Part shown: positions 32,033 through 41,113 of the stretch, one piece after another
Layout of the letters: the number at the start of each line of letters is the position of its first letter
Numbering within the stretch: the stretch's first letter is position 1
Assembly: GCA_023391815.1 (NCBI GenBank)
Contig: JAEWAF010000089.1
Location: 1 to 64,000 of the forward strand
DNA: 64,000 nucleotides
Direction: 5' to 3'
From: Pseudomonadota bacterium
GTDB taxonomy: Bacteria > Pseudomonadota > Gammaproteobacteria > Steroidobacterales > Steroidobacteraceae
The notes under the pieces: generated by a model
The model's database searches: none
Told to the model about the DNA's origin: nothing
The model's input: the letters and a program-made list of their open reading frames with translations, nothing else
Position numbers and translations under genes: made by a program

Positions 32033-33757
32033 ATGAATTTTGGATCGTCGAGTATTCGCACGCGTATCACCGTCACGCTGTTGCTGCTGGCGGGATCCAT
32101 GCTCGTGGTCGGAGTTCTGGGTCTGCACGGCATGAACGGCGTGGTCAACGATCTGGAGCAGATGTACAGCCGGCGGGTGGTCGGCGTCGGACAGCTCGGC
32201 GATCTGAGGACCCGCGAGCTGGATCGACAGGCTTTGATCTCGCTCACCGTGCTGGCGGACGATCCGGCAGCGGTCGCCCGGTTCAAACAACTGCGCAATG
32301 AGAACAAGGCCGAAGTGGAGCGCCTGCTGAAGACCTTCGGCGAAAGTCAGATCACGCCCGAAGGCCAGGCGAAGTTCGCGAAAGTCAAAAGCGCGCATGA
32401 GAATCTGCAACAGTCGATCGATCGGATCGACGCCGCCGTCGCCGCCAATGACGACACCCTCGCCGGCAAGTTGATTCTCGAGCAGCTGGACCCGGCGTTC
32501 GATGTGCTCAACGAGGCGCTCGAAGACGCGTCCACGCATCAGATGAAGCGCGCCGAAGATGCACTCACCACGGCTCAAGGCAGCTTCCGCACCAACCGGA
32601 ATATCACGATCGCCGCGATCGTCGTGGCGCTCGGCCTCGCCGCCGCATTCGCGACGCTGTTGATGCGCGCGATCATGAGCGGGCTGGACACTGCAGTGAA
32701 CGTCGCCGAACAGATTGCCGACGGCCACCTCGGCCATCGCATAGATACCAGCCGTCGCGATGAATTCGGCGTGCTGCTCGGTGCGCTCAAACGGATGGAT
32801 GACAAACTGCACGAGATCGTCGGCAGCGTGCGGACCGCGTCCGATGCGGTCGGCGGCGCGGCTTCGCAACTCTCGCGCGGTAACGACGATCTGTCGCAGC
32901 GTACGCAGGAACAAGCGTCGGCGCTGGAAGAAACCGCCTCGAGCATGGAAGAGATGACCGCGACGGTGAAACAAAACGCCGACAACGCGCGGCAGGCGAA
33001 TCAGCTGGCCAGCGGCGCTCGCGGCCAAGCCGAGCGCGGCGGCGAAGTGGTGTCGCGTGCGGTCTCGGCCATGGCCGAGATCAACAACTCCAGCCGCAAG
33101 ATCGCCGACATCATCAGCGTCATCGACGAGATCGCGTTTCAGACCAACCTGCTGGCGTTGAACGCGGCGGTCGAAGCGGCGCGCGCTGGCGAGCAAGGTC
33201 GCGGTTTCGCCGTGGTGGCGAGCGAAGTGCGCAGCCTCGCTCAGCGCAGCGCCACCGCGGCGAAGGAGATCAAGGATCTCATCGGCGACTCGGTGGAAAA
33301 AGTCCGCAGCGGCAGCGAGCTGGTCGACCAGTCCGGCCGGGTGCTCGGGGAGATCATGGACAGCATCAAGAAGGTCAGCGACATCGTCGCCGAGATCGCG
33401 GCCGCCAGCGAAGAGCAGGCGCAGGGCATCGATCAGGTGAACAATGCCGTGACCCAAATGGATGACACCACCCAGCAGAACGCGGCGCTGGTGGAAGAGG
33501 CGGCTTCGGCAGCCAAATCCATGGAGCAGCAGGCTCAGCAGCTGATCACCGAGATTTCCTTCTTCCGCACGGCGGGCGATTCATCGCCCAGAGCCGGCGC
33601 GGTCGCGTCGAGCAAGCCGAGCGCGTCGGTGCAATCGATAGCGCGTCCGGCGGCCAGGCGACCGGTTGCAAAGCCGGCAGCTCGTCCCGGACCGGCTCCG
33701 GCGTCGATGCCGTTGGCCAAGGCCAGCGGCGACGACAGTGCGTGGCAGGAGTTCTGA
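32033..33757 (+). CDS. Methyl-accepting chemotaxis protein 2
   Basis: A 574-residue receptor, clearly a paralogue of MCP 1 in its signalling half (NDDLSQRTQEQASALEETAS, EIAFQTNLLALNAAVEAARA). The periplasmic part, between TM1 (about 13-32) and TM2 (about 187-208, ITIAAIVVALGLAAAFATLL), differs, so it should sense something else. A HAMP domain follows TM2. The C-terminus AWQEF fits the xWxxF CheR/CheB tether and is preceded by the same SGDDS as MCP 1. It is a separate transcription unit. Confidence 0.95.
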   Translation: MNFGSSSIRTRITVTLLLLAGSMLVVGVLGLHGMNGVVNDLEQMYSRRVVGVGQLGDLRTRELDRQALISLTVLADDPAAVARFKQLRNENKAEVERLLKTFGESQITPEGQAKFAKVKSAHENLQQSIDRIDAAVAANDDTLAGKLILEQLDPAFDVLNEALEDASTHQMKRAEDALTTAQGSFRTNRNITIAAIVVALGLAAAFATLLMRAIMSGLDTAVNVAEQIADGHLGHRIDTSRRDEFGVLLGALKRMDDKLHEIVGSVRTASDAVGGAASQLSRGNDDLSQRTQEQASALEETASSMEEMTATVKQNADNARQANQLASGARGQAERGGEVVSRAVSAMAEINNSSRKIADIISVIDEIAFQTNLLALNAAVEAARAGEQGRGFAVVASEVRSLAQRSATAAKEIKDLIGDSVEKVRSGSELVDQSGRVLGEIMDSIKKVSDIVAEIAAASEEQAQGIDQVNNAVTQMDDTTQQNAALVEEAASAAKSMEQQAQQLITEISFFRTAGDSSPRAGAVASSKPSASVQSIARPAARRPVAKPAARPGPAPASMPLAKASGDDSAWQEF

Positions 33758-34117
33758 ACAAACATTCAGATACGCGAATACGTGGGCGGCAAGCCGATCC
33801 GAATGAAAGCCATGCTCCCATCGAGAGCCAAATTGGGTTTCCCCTGCCGTGCGCGGGAGGGGTTGGGTTCCGGTCGCGCGTTGTAGGCGACCGCCCAGCT
33901 CGACGTAGAGCGGTCTTCGGACAGCTCCGCGGTCAACATGAACGAACGCACGTTCCCCGGCTTTTGGGGGATTGCCCTATCCGCGTATAAAGGGATTGGA
34001 TGAGGAACGCCGTTGTGCGGTGAAACGTACTGATTGCGTTCACCGGCGAGGGACGCCAGCGTGTGGCGCTTTTCATTTCAACGATGGCCACAGAGTTGGT
34101 CGCGGGGAAAACGGGAC
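33758..34117. other. Intergenic region before the receiver-kinase gene
   Basis: No gene seen. A CCCCT/AGGGG imperfect hairpin near 33842-33864 may end the MCP 2 message. TTGGGG and TATAAA, 16 bases apart (about 33965-33992), could be the promoter of the next gene; this is weak. Confidence 0.35.
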
Positions 34118-35848
34118 GTGGCAAAGGGCGGAAAAATACTGGTCGCTGAGGACGATGCCGAGGCGCGCGAGCTGCTCATGCTGTCGCTGGCGGATGGCGA
34201 CTATGACCTGCTGCAAGCTTCCGACGGTATCGAGGCGCTGCATCTGATGCGCACCGAGCATCCGGATCTGCTCATCACGGACATCGTCATGCCCCGCATG
34301 GACGGTTATGAACTGGTGCGCAAGCTGCGCCAGGACGAGAGCATGTCCGGCACTCCGGTGATTTTCTGTTCAGCGTCCTACCATGAACGGGAAGTGCGCG
34401 AGATGGCCCGGTCGCTGGGCGTGCGAAGCACGCTCTCCAAACCGTACGACCTGGAGATCGTGCGCGAGACGGTGAACGCGGCGCTGGCGACCAAGCCAGC
34501 AGCTGGAACGAGCCCGGCGCCGACTCACACGGTGAACATCGGTGCCCAGGAACGATTGAGCGCACTGGTCACATTCAGCCGTCGCGTGTTCGGTCAGACC
34601 GATCCCGCCGTCATTCTCGAATCCACGAGCGACTCCGCGCGCGACATCCTGCTCGCGCAGCTGGCTCAGCTCGTGATCGTCGAGAACAACGGCTCGCGCC
34701 AGGTGACCACGTCCAGCGGTCTGGCCAGCGAGGAAATGGAACGTTTGCTCGGCTCGCACATGTATCGCGATCTGGTGCAGTCGCTGGAGAGCGGCGGCTC
34801 GGCGCTGTATCCCATGTCGCCGGACGAGTCGCTCGCCGACGGCGGCGTGCCGCAGCGGGGTGTATTCGTTTCCATGCTGGGTGTGCCGATCGCCTCGGTC
34901 GCCAAATCGTATGGATATCTGTGCGTGCTGAATCGGATCGGCCTGCCGGGCTTTACCGAGGAGGATCTGGCGGTGGCGCGGGCCATCGCGGCCCAGGTCG
35001 CCGTGGCGTATGAAAATGCGCTTCAACACCAGGCGCTGCAGGATGAGATCGACCGGCGCGCGGGGATGGAAAGTGAAATCCGGCGCTTGAATCAGGATCT
35101 GGAGAAGCGCGTCGCCGAGCGCACCGCCGAGCTGGAAATCGCCAATCGGGAGCTCGAGGCGTTTTCATACTCGGTGGCGCATGACTTGCGTGCGCCGCTG
35201 CGTCTGATCCATGCGCACGTGCAAATGCTTCGTGAGCATAAGGGGCCGCCGGGCGCGCGCGAGCCAGCCATTCATATGGAGCAGATCCAGCGCGGCGCTC
35301 GGGAGATGAGTGCCTTGATCGACGGCCTGCTGGCCTTGTCGCGGGTCAGCCATGTCGAAATGCGGCGCGAGCCGTGCTCGCTGGACGGCCTGGTGAAACA
35401 CGCCGTCGATCGCGCCAGCCAGGAAACGCAGGGGCGCGACATCGAATGGCGGTTGCATCCCTTGCCCGCCGTGAGCTGCGACCCGGAGCTGATGCAACAG
35501 GTGTTCGCGAACCTCATCGGCAACTCGGTCAAGTATTCCCGGCCCCGGGCCAAGACCATCATCGAGATCGGCACGGGCGTGGTCAGCGAGGGCGACAGCG
35601 GCGCGACAGCCCCGCCCGGCGAGCGCTACATCTACGTGCGGGACAATGGCGTCGGCTTCGACATGCGATACGCCCGCAAGCTGTTCGGCGTGTTCCAGCG
35701 GCTGCATCGGCAGGACGAATTCGAGGGCACCGGCATCGGCCTGGCGACGGTCAGTCGGATCATCGAGCGGCATGGGGGCACGATCTGGGCCGAGGCGAGT
35801 CCCGGCCGGGGCGCCGAGTTCCGGTTTACCCTGCGGGGTATGGATTAG
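34118..35848 (+). CDS. Receiver-GAF-histidine kinase
   Basis: About 576 residues starting at GTG. The N-terminal receiver domain has D12/D13 and D55 in LLITDIVMPRMDG. A GAF-like domain follows at about 165-315 (GVFVSMLGVPIASVAKSYGY). A coiled coil (LNQDLEKRVAERTAELEIAN) leads to the dimerisation helix with the phospho-His in FSYSVAHDLRAPL. The ATPase domain has NLIGNSVKYSR, DNGVGFD and GTGIGLATVSRIIERHGG. This layout and the kinase sequence resemble kinases of the phytochrome-like group, but the sensor is GAF only. There is no membrane helix. It might exchange phosphate with the Hpt protein at 19665, which is inference. Confidence 0.9.
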   Translation: MAKGGKILVAEDDAEARELLMLSLADGDYDLLQASDGIEALHLMRTEHPDLLITDIVMPRMDGYELVRKLRQDESMSGTPVIFCSASYHEREVREMARSLGVRSTLSKPYDLEIVRETVNAALATKPAAGTSPAPTHTVNIGAQERLSALVTFSRRVFGQTDPAVILESTSDSARDILLAQLAQLVIVENNGSRQVTTSSGLASEEMERLLGSHMYRDLVQSLESGGSALYPMSPDESLADGGVPQRGVFVSMLGVPIASVAKSYGYLCVLNRIGLPGFTEEDLAVARAIAAQVAVAYENALQHQALQDEIDRRAGMESEIRRLNQDLEKRVAERTAELEIANRELEAFSYSVAHDLRAPLRLIHAHVQMLREHKGPPGAREPAIHMEQIQRGAREMSALIDGLLALSRVSHVEMRREPCSLDGLVKHAVDRASQETQGRDIEWRLHPLPAVSCDPELMQQVFANLIGNSVKYSRPRAKTIIEIGTGVVSEGDSGATAPPGERYIYVRDNGVGFDMRYARKLFGVFQRLHRQDEFEGTGIGLATVSRIIERHGGTIWAEASPGRGAEFRFTLRGMD

Positions 35849-35911
35849 GGTCGGTCTGGTATCCTTCGCGCCTTTACCCGACCCGCGGCCCGCCAGGCCC
35901 GCCCTACAACC

Positions 35912-38512
35912 ATGCAGTCCCAATACGAACCCTCCGTCGTGGAGGCGCAGGCGCAGGCTTTCTGGACCGAGCGCCAGGCCTTCGCCGTCAAGGAAGATCC
36001 CAGCCGCCCGAGCTACTACTGCCTGTGCATGTTCCCGTACCCCAGCGGCCGGCTGCACATGGGGCACGTGCGCAATTACACCATCGGCGACGTGATGACG
36101 CGGTTCCTGCGCATGCAGGGCTACAACGTGCTGCAGCCCATGGGTTGGGACGCCTTCGGTCTGCCGGCCGAGAACGCGGCCATGAAGAACGGCGTGCCGC
36201 CGGCCAAATGGACTTACGAGAACATCGCCTACATGAAGCGCCAGCTGCAGTCGCTGGGCTTCGCGATCGACTGGGATCGCGAGCTCGCCACCTGCCAGCC
36301 CGAGTACTACCGGTGGAATCAGTGGCTGTTCCTGAAGATGCTGGAAAAGGGCATCGCCTATCGCAAGACCGGCGTCGTGAACTGGGATCCGATCGATCAG
36401 ACCGTGCTCGCCAACGAGCAGGTGATCGACGGCCGCGGCTGGCGCACGGGCGCGCTGGTCGAGAAGCGCGAGATCCCGATGTACTACCTCCGCATCACCG
36501 ATTACGCGCCCGATCTGCTCGAAGCGTTGAACGACATGCCGGGCTGGCCCGAGCGCGTGCGCGCCATGCAGGCCAACTGGATCGGCCGCAGCGAAGGCGT
36601 GCGCCTGAGCTTCCCGTACGAATTGGAAGGTGAGCAACGTTTGCTGAGCGTGTTCACCACGCGCGCCGATACGATCATGGGGGTGACATTCGTTGCGGTC
36701 GCGGCCGAGCATCCGCTCGCGACGTACGCGGCCCAATCGAATCCTCAGCTCGCGGCGTTCATCGAAGAATGCAAACTCGGCACCGAGCAGGAAGCCGAGA
36801 TCGCGCAGATGGAAAAGAAGGGCATGCCGACCGGGCTGTTCGTCTCACATCCGATCACCGGCGAACGCGTGCCGGTGTGGGTGGGCAACTATGTGCTCAT
36901 GACTTATGGCGAAGGCGCCGTGATGGGCGTGCCCGGACACGACGAGCGCGATTTCGCGTTCTCGTTGAAGTACGGCCTGCCGATCAAACAAGTGATCGAG
37001 GTCGCGGGCGCGGAGCCGGCGTTCACCGATAAGGAATGGCACGCCTGGTACGGCGAGCACGGCACGCTGATTCATTCCGGCAAGTACGACGGCCTGAATT
37101 ACAGCCAGGCCATCGACGCCATCGCTGGCGATCTCAAAGCGAAGAGCCTGGGTGAGAAGCACGTGCAGTGGCGTCTGCGCGATTGGGGTATCTCGCGGCA
37201 GCGTTACTGGGGCTGCCCGATTCCGCTGATCCACTGCCCCAAGTGCGAGGTGGTGCCGGTGCCCGAACAGGATCTGCCGGTGGTGTTGCCCGAAGGGCTG
37301 GTGCCCGATGGCAGCGGCAATCCGCTCAACAAGACGCCGTCGTTCCTGGACTGCAAATGTCCCAAGTGCGGCGGGCCCGCGCGACGCGAGACCGACACGA
37401 TGGATACGTTCGTCGACTCCTCGTGGTACTTCCTGCGCTTCGCTTCCGCGAAGAACGACAATGCCATGGTCGACGAGCGCGCCAACTACTGGGCGCCGGT
37501 CAATCAATACATCGGCGGCATCGAGCACGCGATCCTGCATTTGTTGTATGCGCGTTTCTGGACGCGCGTCATGCACGACATGGGGCTGGTCAAGGTGCAG
37601 GAGCCGTTCCAGAACCTGCTGACGCAGGGCATGGTGCTCAACGACATCTATTCGCGTCGCACCGGCGAGGGTGCGATCGAATATTTCAACCCGACCGACG
37701 TGACCGTGCAGGTCGACGCGAAAGGCGCGCGCACCGGTGCCATCCTGAACTCGGACGGCAAGCCGGTCGAGTGGGAAGGCATGCGCACCATGTCGAAGTC
37801 CAAGAACAACGGCGTCGATCCGACCAAGCTGGTCGAGCAGTACGGCGCGGACAGCGTGCGCTTGTTCATGATGTTCAAGGCGCCGCCGGAAGATACGTTG
37901 GAATGGTCGGATGACGGCGTCGAGGGCGCGTCGCGTTTCTTGCGTCGGTTGTGGCGCATGGTGCAAGAGCATGTCAGCGCCGGGCTGGTCAGCTCGCGAG
38001 TTTCCGGCGAGTTAACCGACGAGCAACGTAACGTGCGGCGTGCCGCGCACAGCACGTTGCAAAAGGTGACCGACGACCTCGGCCGTCGTCGCGTGTTCAA
38101 CACCGCTATCGCCGCGGTGATGGAATTCATGAACACGCTCTCGAAATTCGAGGATCAGTCGTCGCAAGGCCGCGTCGTGCGGCAAGAAGCGCTCGAGCTC
38201 GTCGTGCAAATGCTGGCGCCCATCGTTCCGCACGTCGGCCATGTGCTGTGGCAGGCGCTCGGTCATACCGATCCACTGATTGACCATCCGTGGCCGCAGC
38301 CCGATCCGGCCGCGCTGGTTCGCGACAGCATCGACGTGGTCATCCAGGTCAACGGCAAGCTGCGCAGCCAGATCACGGTCGAAGCGAGCGCCACCGAGCA
38401 ACAGATTCGCGACGCGGCCCTGGCCGACTCCACTGTGCAGAAGTGGATCGAAGGCAAGCCGGTGCGCAAAGTGATCGTCGTGAAGGGCAAGCTGGTCAAC
38501 GTCGTGGTGTGA
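35912..38512 (+). CDS. leuS: Leucyl-tRNA synthetase
   Basis: An 866-residue class I synthetase that charges tRNA-Leu. The HIGH-type motif is PSGRLHMGHVRNY (near residue 49). The CP1 editing domain has TTRADTIMGV (near 249). A zinc-knuckle-like segment CPKCEVVPVP and CKCPKCGGPA follows. The KMSKS motif is MSKSKNNG (near 627). The C-terminal tRNA-binding end VQVNGKLRSQI is present. Full length. In most relatives it is followed directly by lptE and holA; here two other genes intervene. Confidence 0.98.
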   Translation: MQSQYEPSVVEAQAQAFWTERQAFAVKEDPSRPSYYCLCMFPYPSGRLHMGHVRNYTIGDVMTRFLRMQGYNVLQPMGWDAFGLPAENAAMKNGVPPAKWTYENIAYMKRQLQSLGFAIDWDRELATCQPEYYRWNQWLFLKMLEKGIAYRKTGVVNWDPIDQTVLANEQVIDGRGWRTGALVEKREIPMYYLRITDYAPDLLEALNDMPGWPERVRAMQANWIGRSEGVRLSFPYELEGEQRLLSVFTTRADTIMGVTFVAVAAEHPLATYAAQSNPQLAAFIEECKLGTEQEAEIAQMEKKGMPTGLFVSHPITGERVPVWVGNYVLMTYGEGAVMGVPGHDERDFAFSLKYGLPIKQVIEVAGAEPAFTDKEWHAWYGEHGTLIHSGKYDGLNYSQAIDAIAGDLKAKSLGEKHVQWRLRDWGISRQRYWGCPIPLIHCPKCEVVPVPEQDLPVVLPEGLVPDGSGNPLNKTPSFLDCKCPKCGGPARRETDTMDTFVDSSWYFLRFASAKNDNAMVDERANYWAPVNQYIGGIEHAILHLLYARFWTRVMHDMGLVKVQEPFQNLLTQGMVLNDIYSRRTGEGAIEYFNPTDVTVQVDAKGARTGAILNSDGKPVEWEGMRTMSKSKNNGVDPTKLVEQYGADSVRLFMMFKAPPEDTLEWSDDGVEGASRFLRRLWRMVQEHVSAGLVSSRVSGELTDEQRNVRRAAHSTLQKVTDDLGRRRVFNTAIAAVMEFMNTLSKFEDQSSQGRVVRQEALELVVQMLAPIVPHVGHVLWQALGHTDPLIDHPWPQPDPAALVRDSIDVVIQVNGKLRSQITVEASATEQQIRDAALADSTVQKWIEGKPVRKVIVVKGKLVNVVV

Positions 38513-38542
38513 CTCTTGCCCGCGCCGTCGTGGCGGCGTTAG

Positions 38543-38566
38543 CCTCCGATGAGCATTCATCGGAGG
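38543..38566 (+). promoter_or_regulatory. Hairpin that sequesters the aldolase ribosome binding site
   Basis: CCTCCGATGA (38543-38552) and TCATCGGAGG (38557-38566) pair perfectly over 10 bp around a GCAT loop. The GGAGG at the end of the 3' arm (38562-38566) is the Shine-Dalgarno sequence of the aldolase gene, seven bases before its ATG at 38574. The stem would hide it completely, so translation may need melting, a helper factor or ribosomes coming from leuS. Confidence 0.65.
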
Positions 38567-38573
38567 ATCGCAA

Positions 38574-39347
38574 ATGTCAGCTGCAGAACGTGCCGTTGCG
38601 GATGTGCGTGCGCAAGTCTCGGCCGAGGAATGGGCGACGCGCGTGGATCTGGCTGCCTGCTATCGTCTCATCGCGCACTTCGGCTGGGACGACCTGGTCT
38701 TCACTCACATCTCGGCGCGCGTGCCGGGCACGCATGACTTTCTCATCAATCCATATGGCTTGATGTTCGAGGAAGTCACCGCGTCCAATCTGGTGCGCGT
38801 CGATCTCGCCGGCAATAAAACATTGCCGAGCCCGTACGAGATCAATCCGGCGGGTTACACGATTCACAGCGCCATTCACCAGGTGCGCGACGACGCCGGC
38901 TGCGTGTTACATCTGCATACGATGGCGGGCATCGCGGTTTCGGCGCAGCGGGACGGCTTGCTGCCGATCTCACAACAGGCGACGCTGATTCTGCTCAGTC
39001 TTTCGTATCACGATTACGAAGGCATCGCGCTCAATCCCGAAGAGAAGGGACGTCTGCAGGCGCATCTGGGCGCTACCCGCCACATGATCCTGCGCAATCA
39101 CGGGCTGCTCACTGTCGGCCGCACTGTCTCCGACGCTTTCATGATGATGTTCAGTCTGCAGCGGGCCTGTGAGATTCAGATCATGGCGCAGGCCGCCGGC
39201 AACGCGCAGTTGATCAACATCCCCGAGAGCGTGCTCGCCACCGTGCCCGAGTACATGAAACAGGTGACGCGCGGTGCCGGCACTGCACTGGTATGGCCCG
39301 CGCTGTTGCGAAAAATGGACCGTCTCGACCCCGGCTATCGGGAGTAA
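38574..39347 (+). CDS. Class II aldolase/adducin family protein
   Basis: A 257-residue protein of the zinc-dependent class II aldolase/adducin family. Features are the N-terminal DLAACYRLIAHFGWDDLVFT with the FTHIS block, the zinc-ligand motif VLHLHTMAGIAVS and MILRNHGLLTVG with the third histidine. Members cleave sugar phosphates or act in side pathways; the substrate is not evident. The ribosome binding site lies inside a perfect hairpin. It stands between leuS and lptE, where no gene is usually found, so it was probably inserted. Confidence 0.88.
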   Translation: MSAAERAVADVRAQVSAEEWATRVDLAACYRLIAHFGWDDLVFTHISARVPGTHDFLINPYGLMFEEVTASNLVRVDLAGNKTLPSPYEINPAGYTIHSAIHQVRDDAGCVLHLHTMAGIAVSAQRDGLLPISQQATLILLSLSYHDYEGIALNPEEKGRLQAHLGATRHMILRNHGLLTVGRTVSDAFMMMFSLQRACEIQIMAQAAGNAQLINIPESVLATVPEYMKQVTRGAGTALVWPALLRKMDRLDPGYRE

Positions 39348-39401
39348 ACGTACAAACCGCGGTTGCCACCCGCGCGCGTGAATGATAAAGCAACTCGGAT
39401 A

Positions 39402-39416
39402 GTGCAAATTTTGTAC
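39402..39416. promoter_or_regulatory. GTGCAAATTTTGTAC dyad before the receiver gene
   Basis: A near-palindrome 19 bases upstream of the start. It shares GTGCAAATTT and GTAC with the site at 16110-16123 upstream of the Crp/Fnr gene. A further GTACAAA is present at 39350-39356. Possible common operator. Confidence 0.35.
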
Positions 39417-39435
39417 GGTCTCGAGAGATACGCGG

Positions 39436-40521
39436 ATGAAAGCGGGTGTCATGGCAACGCGGCTGTCAGTGCTGCAGCGGGCGTTGCCCTCACGCATCCT
39501 GGTGGTCGATGACGACGAGCAGGATCGCGAGTTGATCATGCGGCGGCTGAGCGCCGCCGGTTTCGAAGTCGAGCATGCCGCCAACGGACAGGAGGCGCTG
39601 GACGTGCTCGACCGTCAGTGGTTTCCGCTAGTCGTCACCGACTGGCACATGCCGGTGATGGACGGCCTGGCGCTGACGCAGACATTGCGCGCGCGTGGGG
39701 CCGAAGACACTTACATAATCATGCTGACGATGCGCGACGCGAGCACTGATTTCGAACAGGGCTACGTCGCCGGCGTCGACGACTATCTCACCAAGAAAGT
39801 TTCCGATCCCGAATTGTTCGCCCGCATCTACGCCGCGTTCAACACGCTGGCCTTGCGTCGCTCGCTGCGCGAGGCGCAGGAAGCGGTGATGGAGCAGTCG
39901 GTGAGCATCGATGTCGAGTCCGGCGCGTTCTCGCACGGCGAATTGCAGACCCGTCTGTTGTCCGAGATCCGTCGCGGTCAGCGTTACGGTCGGCAACTGG
40001 CGGTGCTGACCTTGGGCGTGCGGATCGACGGCGCGCCCGCCGATGACAGCGTGCCCGACGCGGCGACGTTGAAGTGCGTCGTGCAGGCGATCGACGCCTC
40101 GGTTCGCGCGCACGTGGACTGGATCGCTCGCATGGAATCGCCGGTCGGCGCGGTGTTCGCGGTGGTGTTGCCCGAGGCGGGCATCATCGAGGCGCCACTC
40201 ATCAAGGAACGCATGATGGTCGGCTTGACCCGCTTTGCCGCTACCGCCTCCGTCCCGTTGGTCTTCAGCTATGGGGTCGCGGCGCTGGAGCGCGACGGCA
40301 ACGACAGCGCGCCGGTCGAAGCGACCGAAATGCTGAACGTGGCCGAGCATTGCCGAGGCTGTCCCGGCCATTCAGGGAATGAGCAGCTGGCGGCCGTTCA
40401 GCGCAGCGTGGCCACGCATGCGGGCATCGTTTGCCGCCACGGTTACGTGGTGGACAGCGAATGCGTGCTCAAGAGCCCGGCCGCCATGCGTGCGACCCAG
40501 CCGTTTACAGCGGTCCGCTGA
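39436..40521 (+). CDS. Response regulator with degenerate GGDEF domain
   Basis: A 361-residue protein. The receiver domain (about residues 20-135) has D25-D27 and phosphoacceptor D69 in LVVTDWHMPVMDG. The C-terminal part (about 160-320) has the outline of a GGDEF domain (HGELQTRLLSEIRRGQRYGR, then RMESPVGAVFAVVLPEAG). The GG(D/E)EF active loop is lost, so it cannot make cyclic di-GMP, though it might bind a partner or nucleotide. The tail has a Cys pair (CRGCPG). Start ATG 39436, or 39451. It is the second gene inserted between leuS and lptE. Confidence 0.82.
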   Translation: MKAGVMATRLSVLQRALPSRILVVDDDEQDRELIMRRLSAAGFEVEHAANGQEALDVLDRQWFPLVVTDWHMPVMDGLALTQTLRARGAEDTYIIMLTMRDASTDFEQGYVAGVDDYLTKKVSDPELFARIYAAFNTLALRRSLREAQEAVMEQSVSIDVESGAFSHGELQTRLLSEIRRGQRYGRQLAVLTLGVRIDGAPADDSVPDAATLKCVVQAIDASVRAHVDWIARMESPVGAVFAVVLPEAGIIEAPLIKERMMVGLTRFAATASVPLVFSYGVAALERDGNDSAPVEATEMLNVAEHCRGCPGHSGNEQLAAVQRSVATHAGIVCRHGYVVDSECVLKSPAAMRATQPFTAVR

Positions 40522-40600
40522 TCCCATCCCACTGGCTCCGACACATTGACCGCGAGGCCGGGGCCCGCGAACATGTCGGCCCTGTTTCGCTCTCGCGAGA

Positions 40601-41113
40601 GTGCCTGTGACGCCTTCTGCCTCCGCCCGCCGTGCCCGCTGCTTGCTGGTTGCGCTCTGCCTGACCTCGGTGCTGGCAGGGTGCGGCTGGCGTTTGCAAG
40701 GCACGACCAAACTCTCGCCGGTCATGGCGACAACTTATGTGGACACCAAGGATCGCTATACGGATTTCAACCGGGCGTTGCGCGATAGCCTGCAGGCCTC
40801 GGGCGCGCGGCTGACGAACAATGAGGAGGAGGCGACCGCGGTCGTGAAGATCATCAGGGACGAGAGCGGTCAGCGCGTGCTCACCGTGTCCGGCCGTAAC
40901 ACGCCCGAGGAATATGAGGTGTTCTATTTCATCGAGTACTCGGTGAACGGACGCACCGAGGAGCTGATCGCGCCGGAGAGGCTCGAGTTGACCCGCGATT
41001 ACAGCTACGACGAAACCGCCGTGCTCGCGAAGCAGAAGGAACAGTCGATTCTGCGTGAGGCGCTGGCCCGCGACCTGGCGGGTCAGGTCGTGAGACGCCT
41101 CGCCGCGCTTTGA
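40601..41113 (+). CDS. lptE: LPS assembly lipoprotein LptE
   Basis: A 170-residue outer-membrane lipoprotein that plugs the LptD barrel for lipopolysaccharide delivery. The signal peptide (basic RRAR, hydrophobic CLLVALCLTSVLAG) ends in the lipobox LAGC, so the mature N-terminus is the lipidated Cys before GWRLQG. The CGWRLQG start and the length fit LptE. The start codon is GTG at 40601 or 40607. It normally lies between leuS and holA, and here it is separated from both. Confidence 0.9.
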   Translation: MPVTPSASARRARCLLVALCLTSVLAGCGWRLQGTTKLSPVMATTYVDTKDRYTDFNRALRDSLQASGARLTNNEEEATAVVKIIRDESGQRVLTVSGRNTPEEYEVFYFIEYSVNGRTEELIAPERLELTRDYSYDETAVLAKQKEQSILREALARDLAGQVVRRLAAL

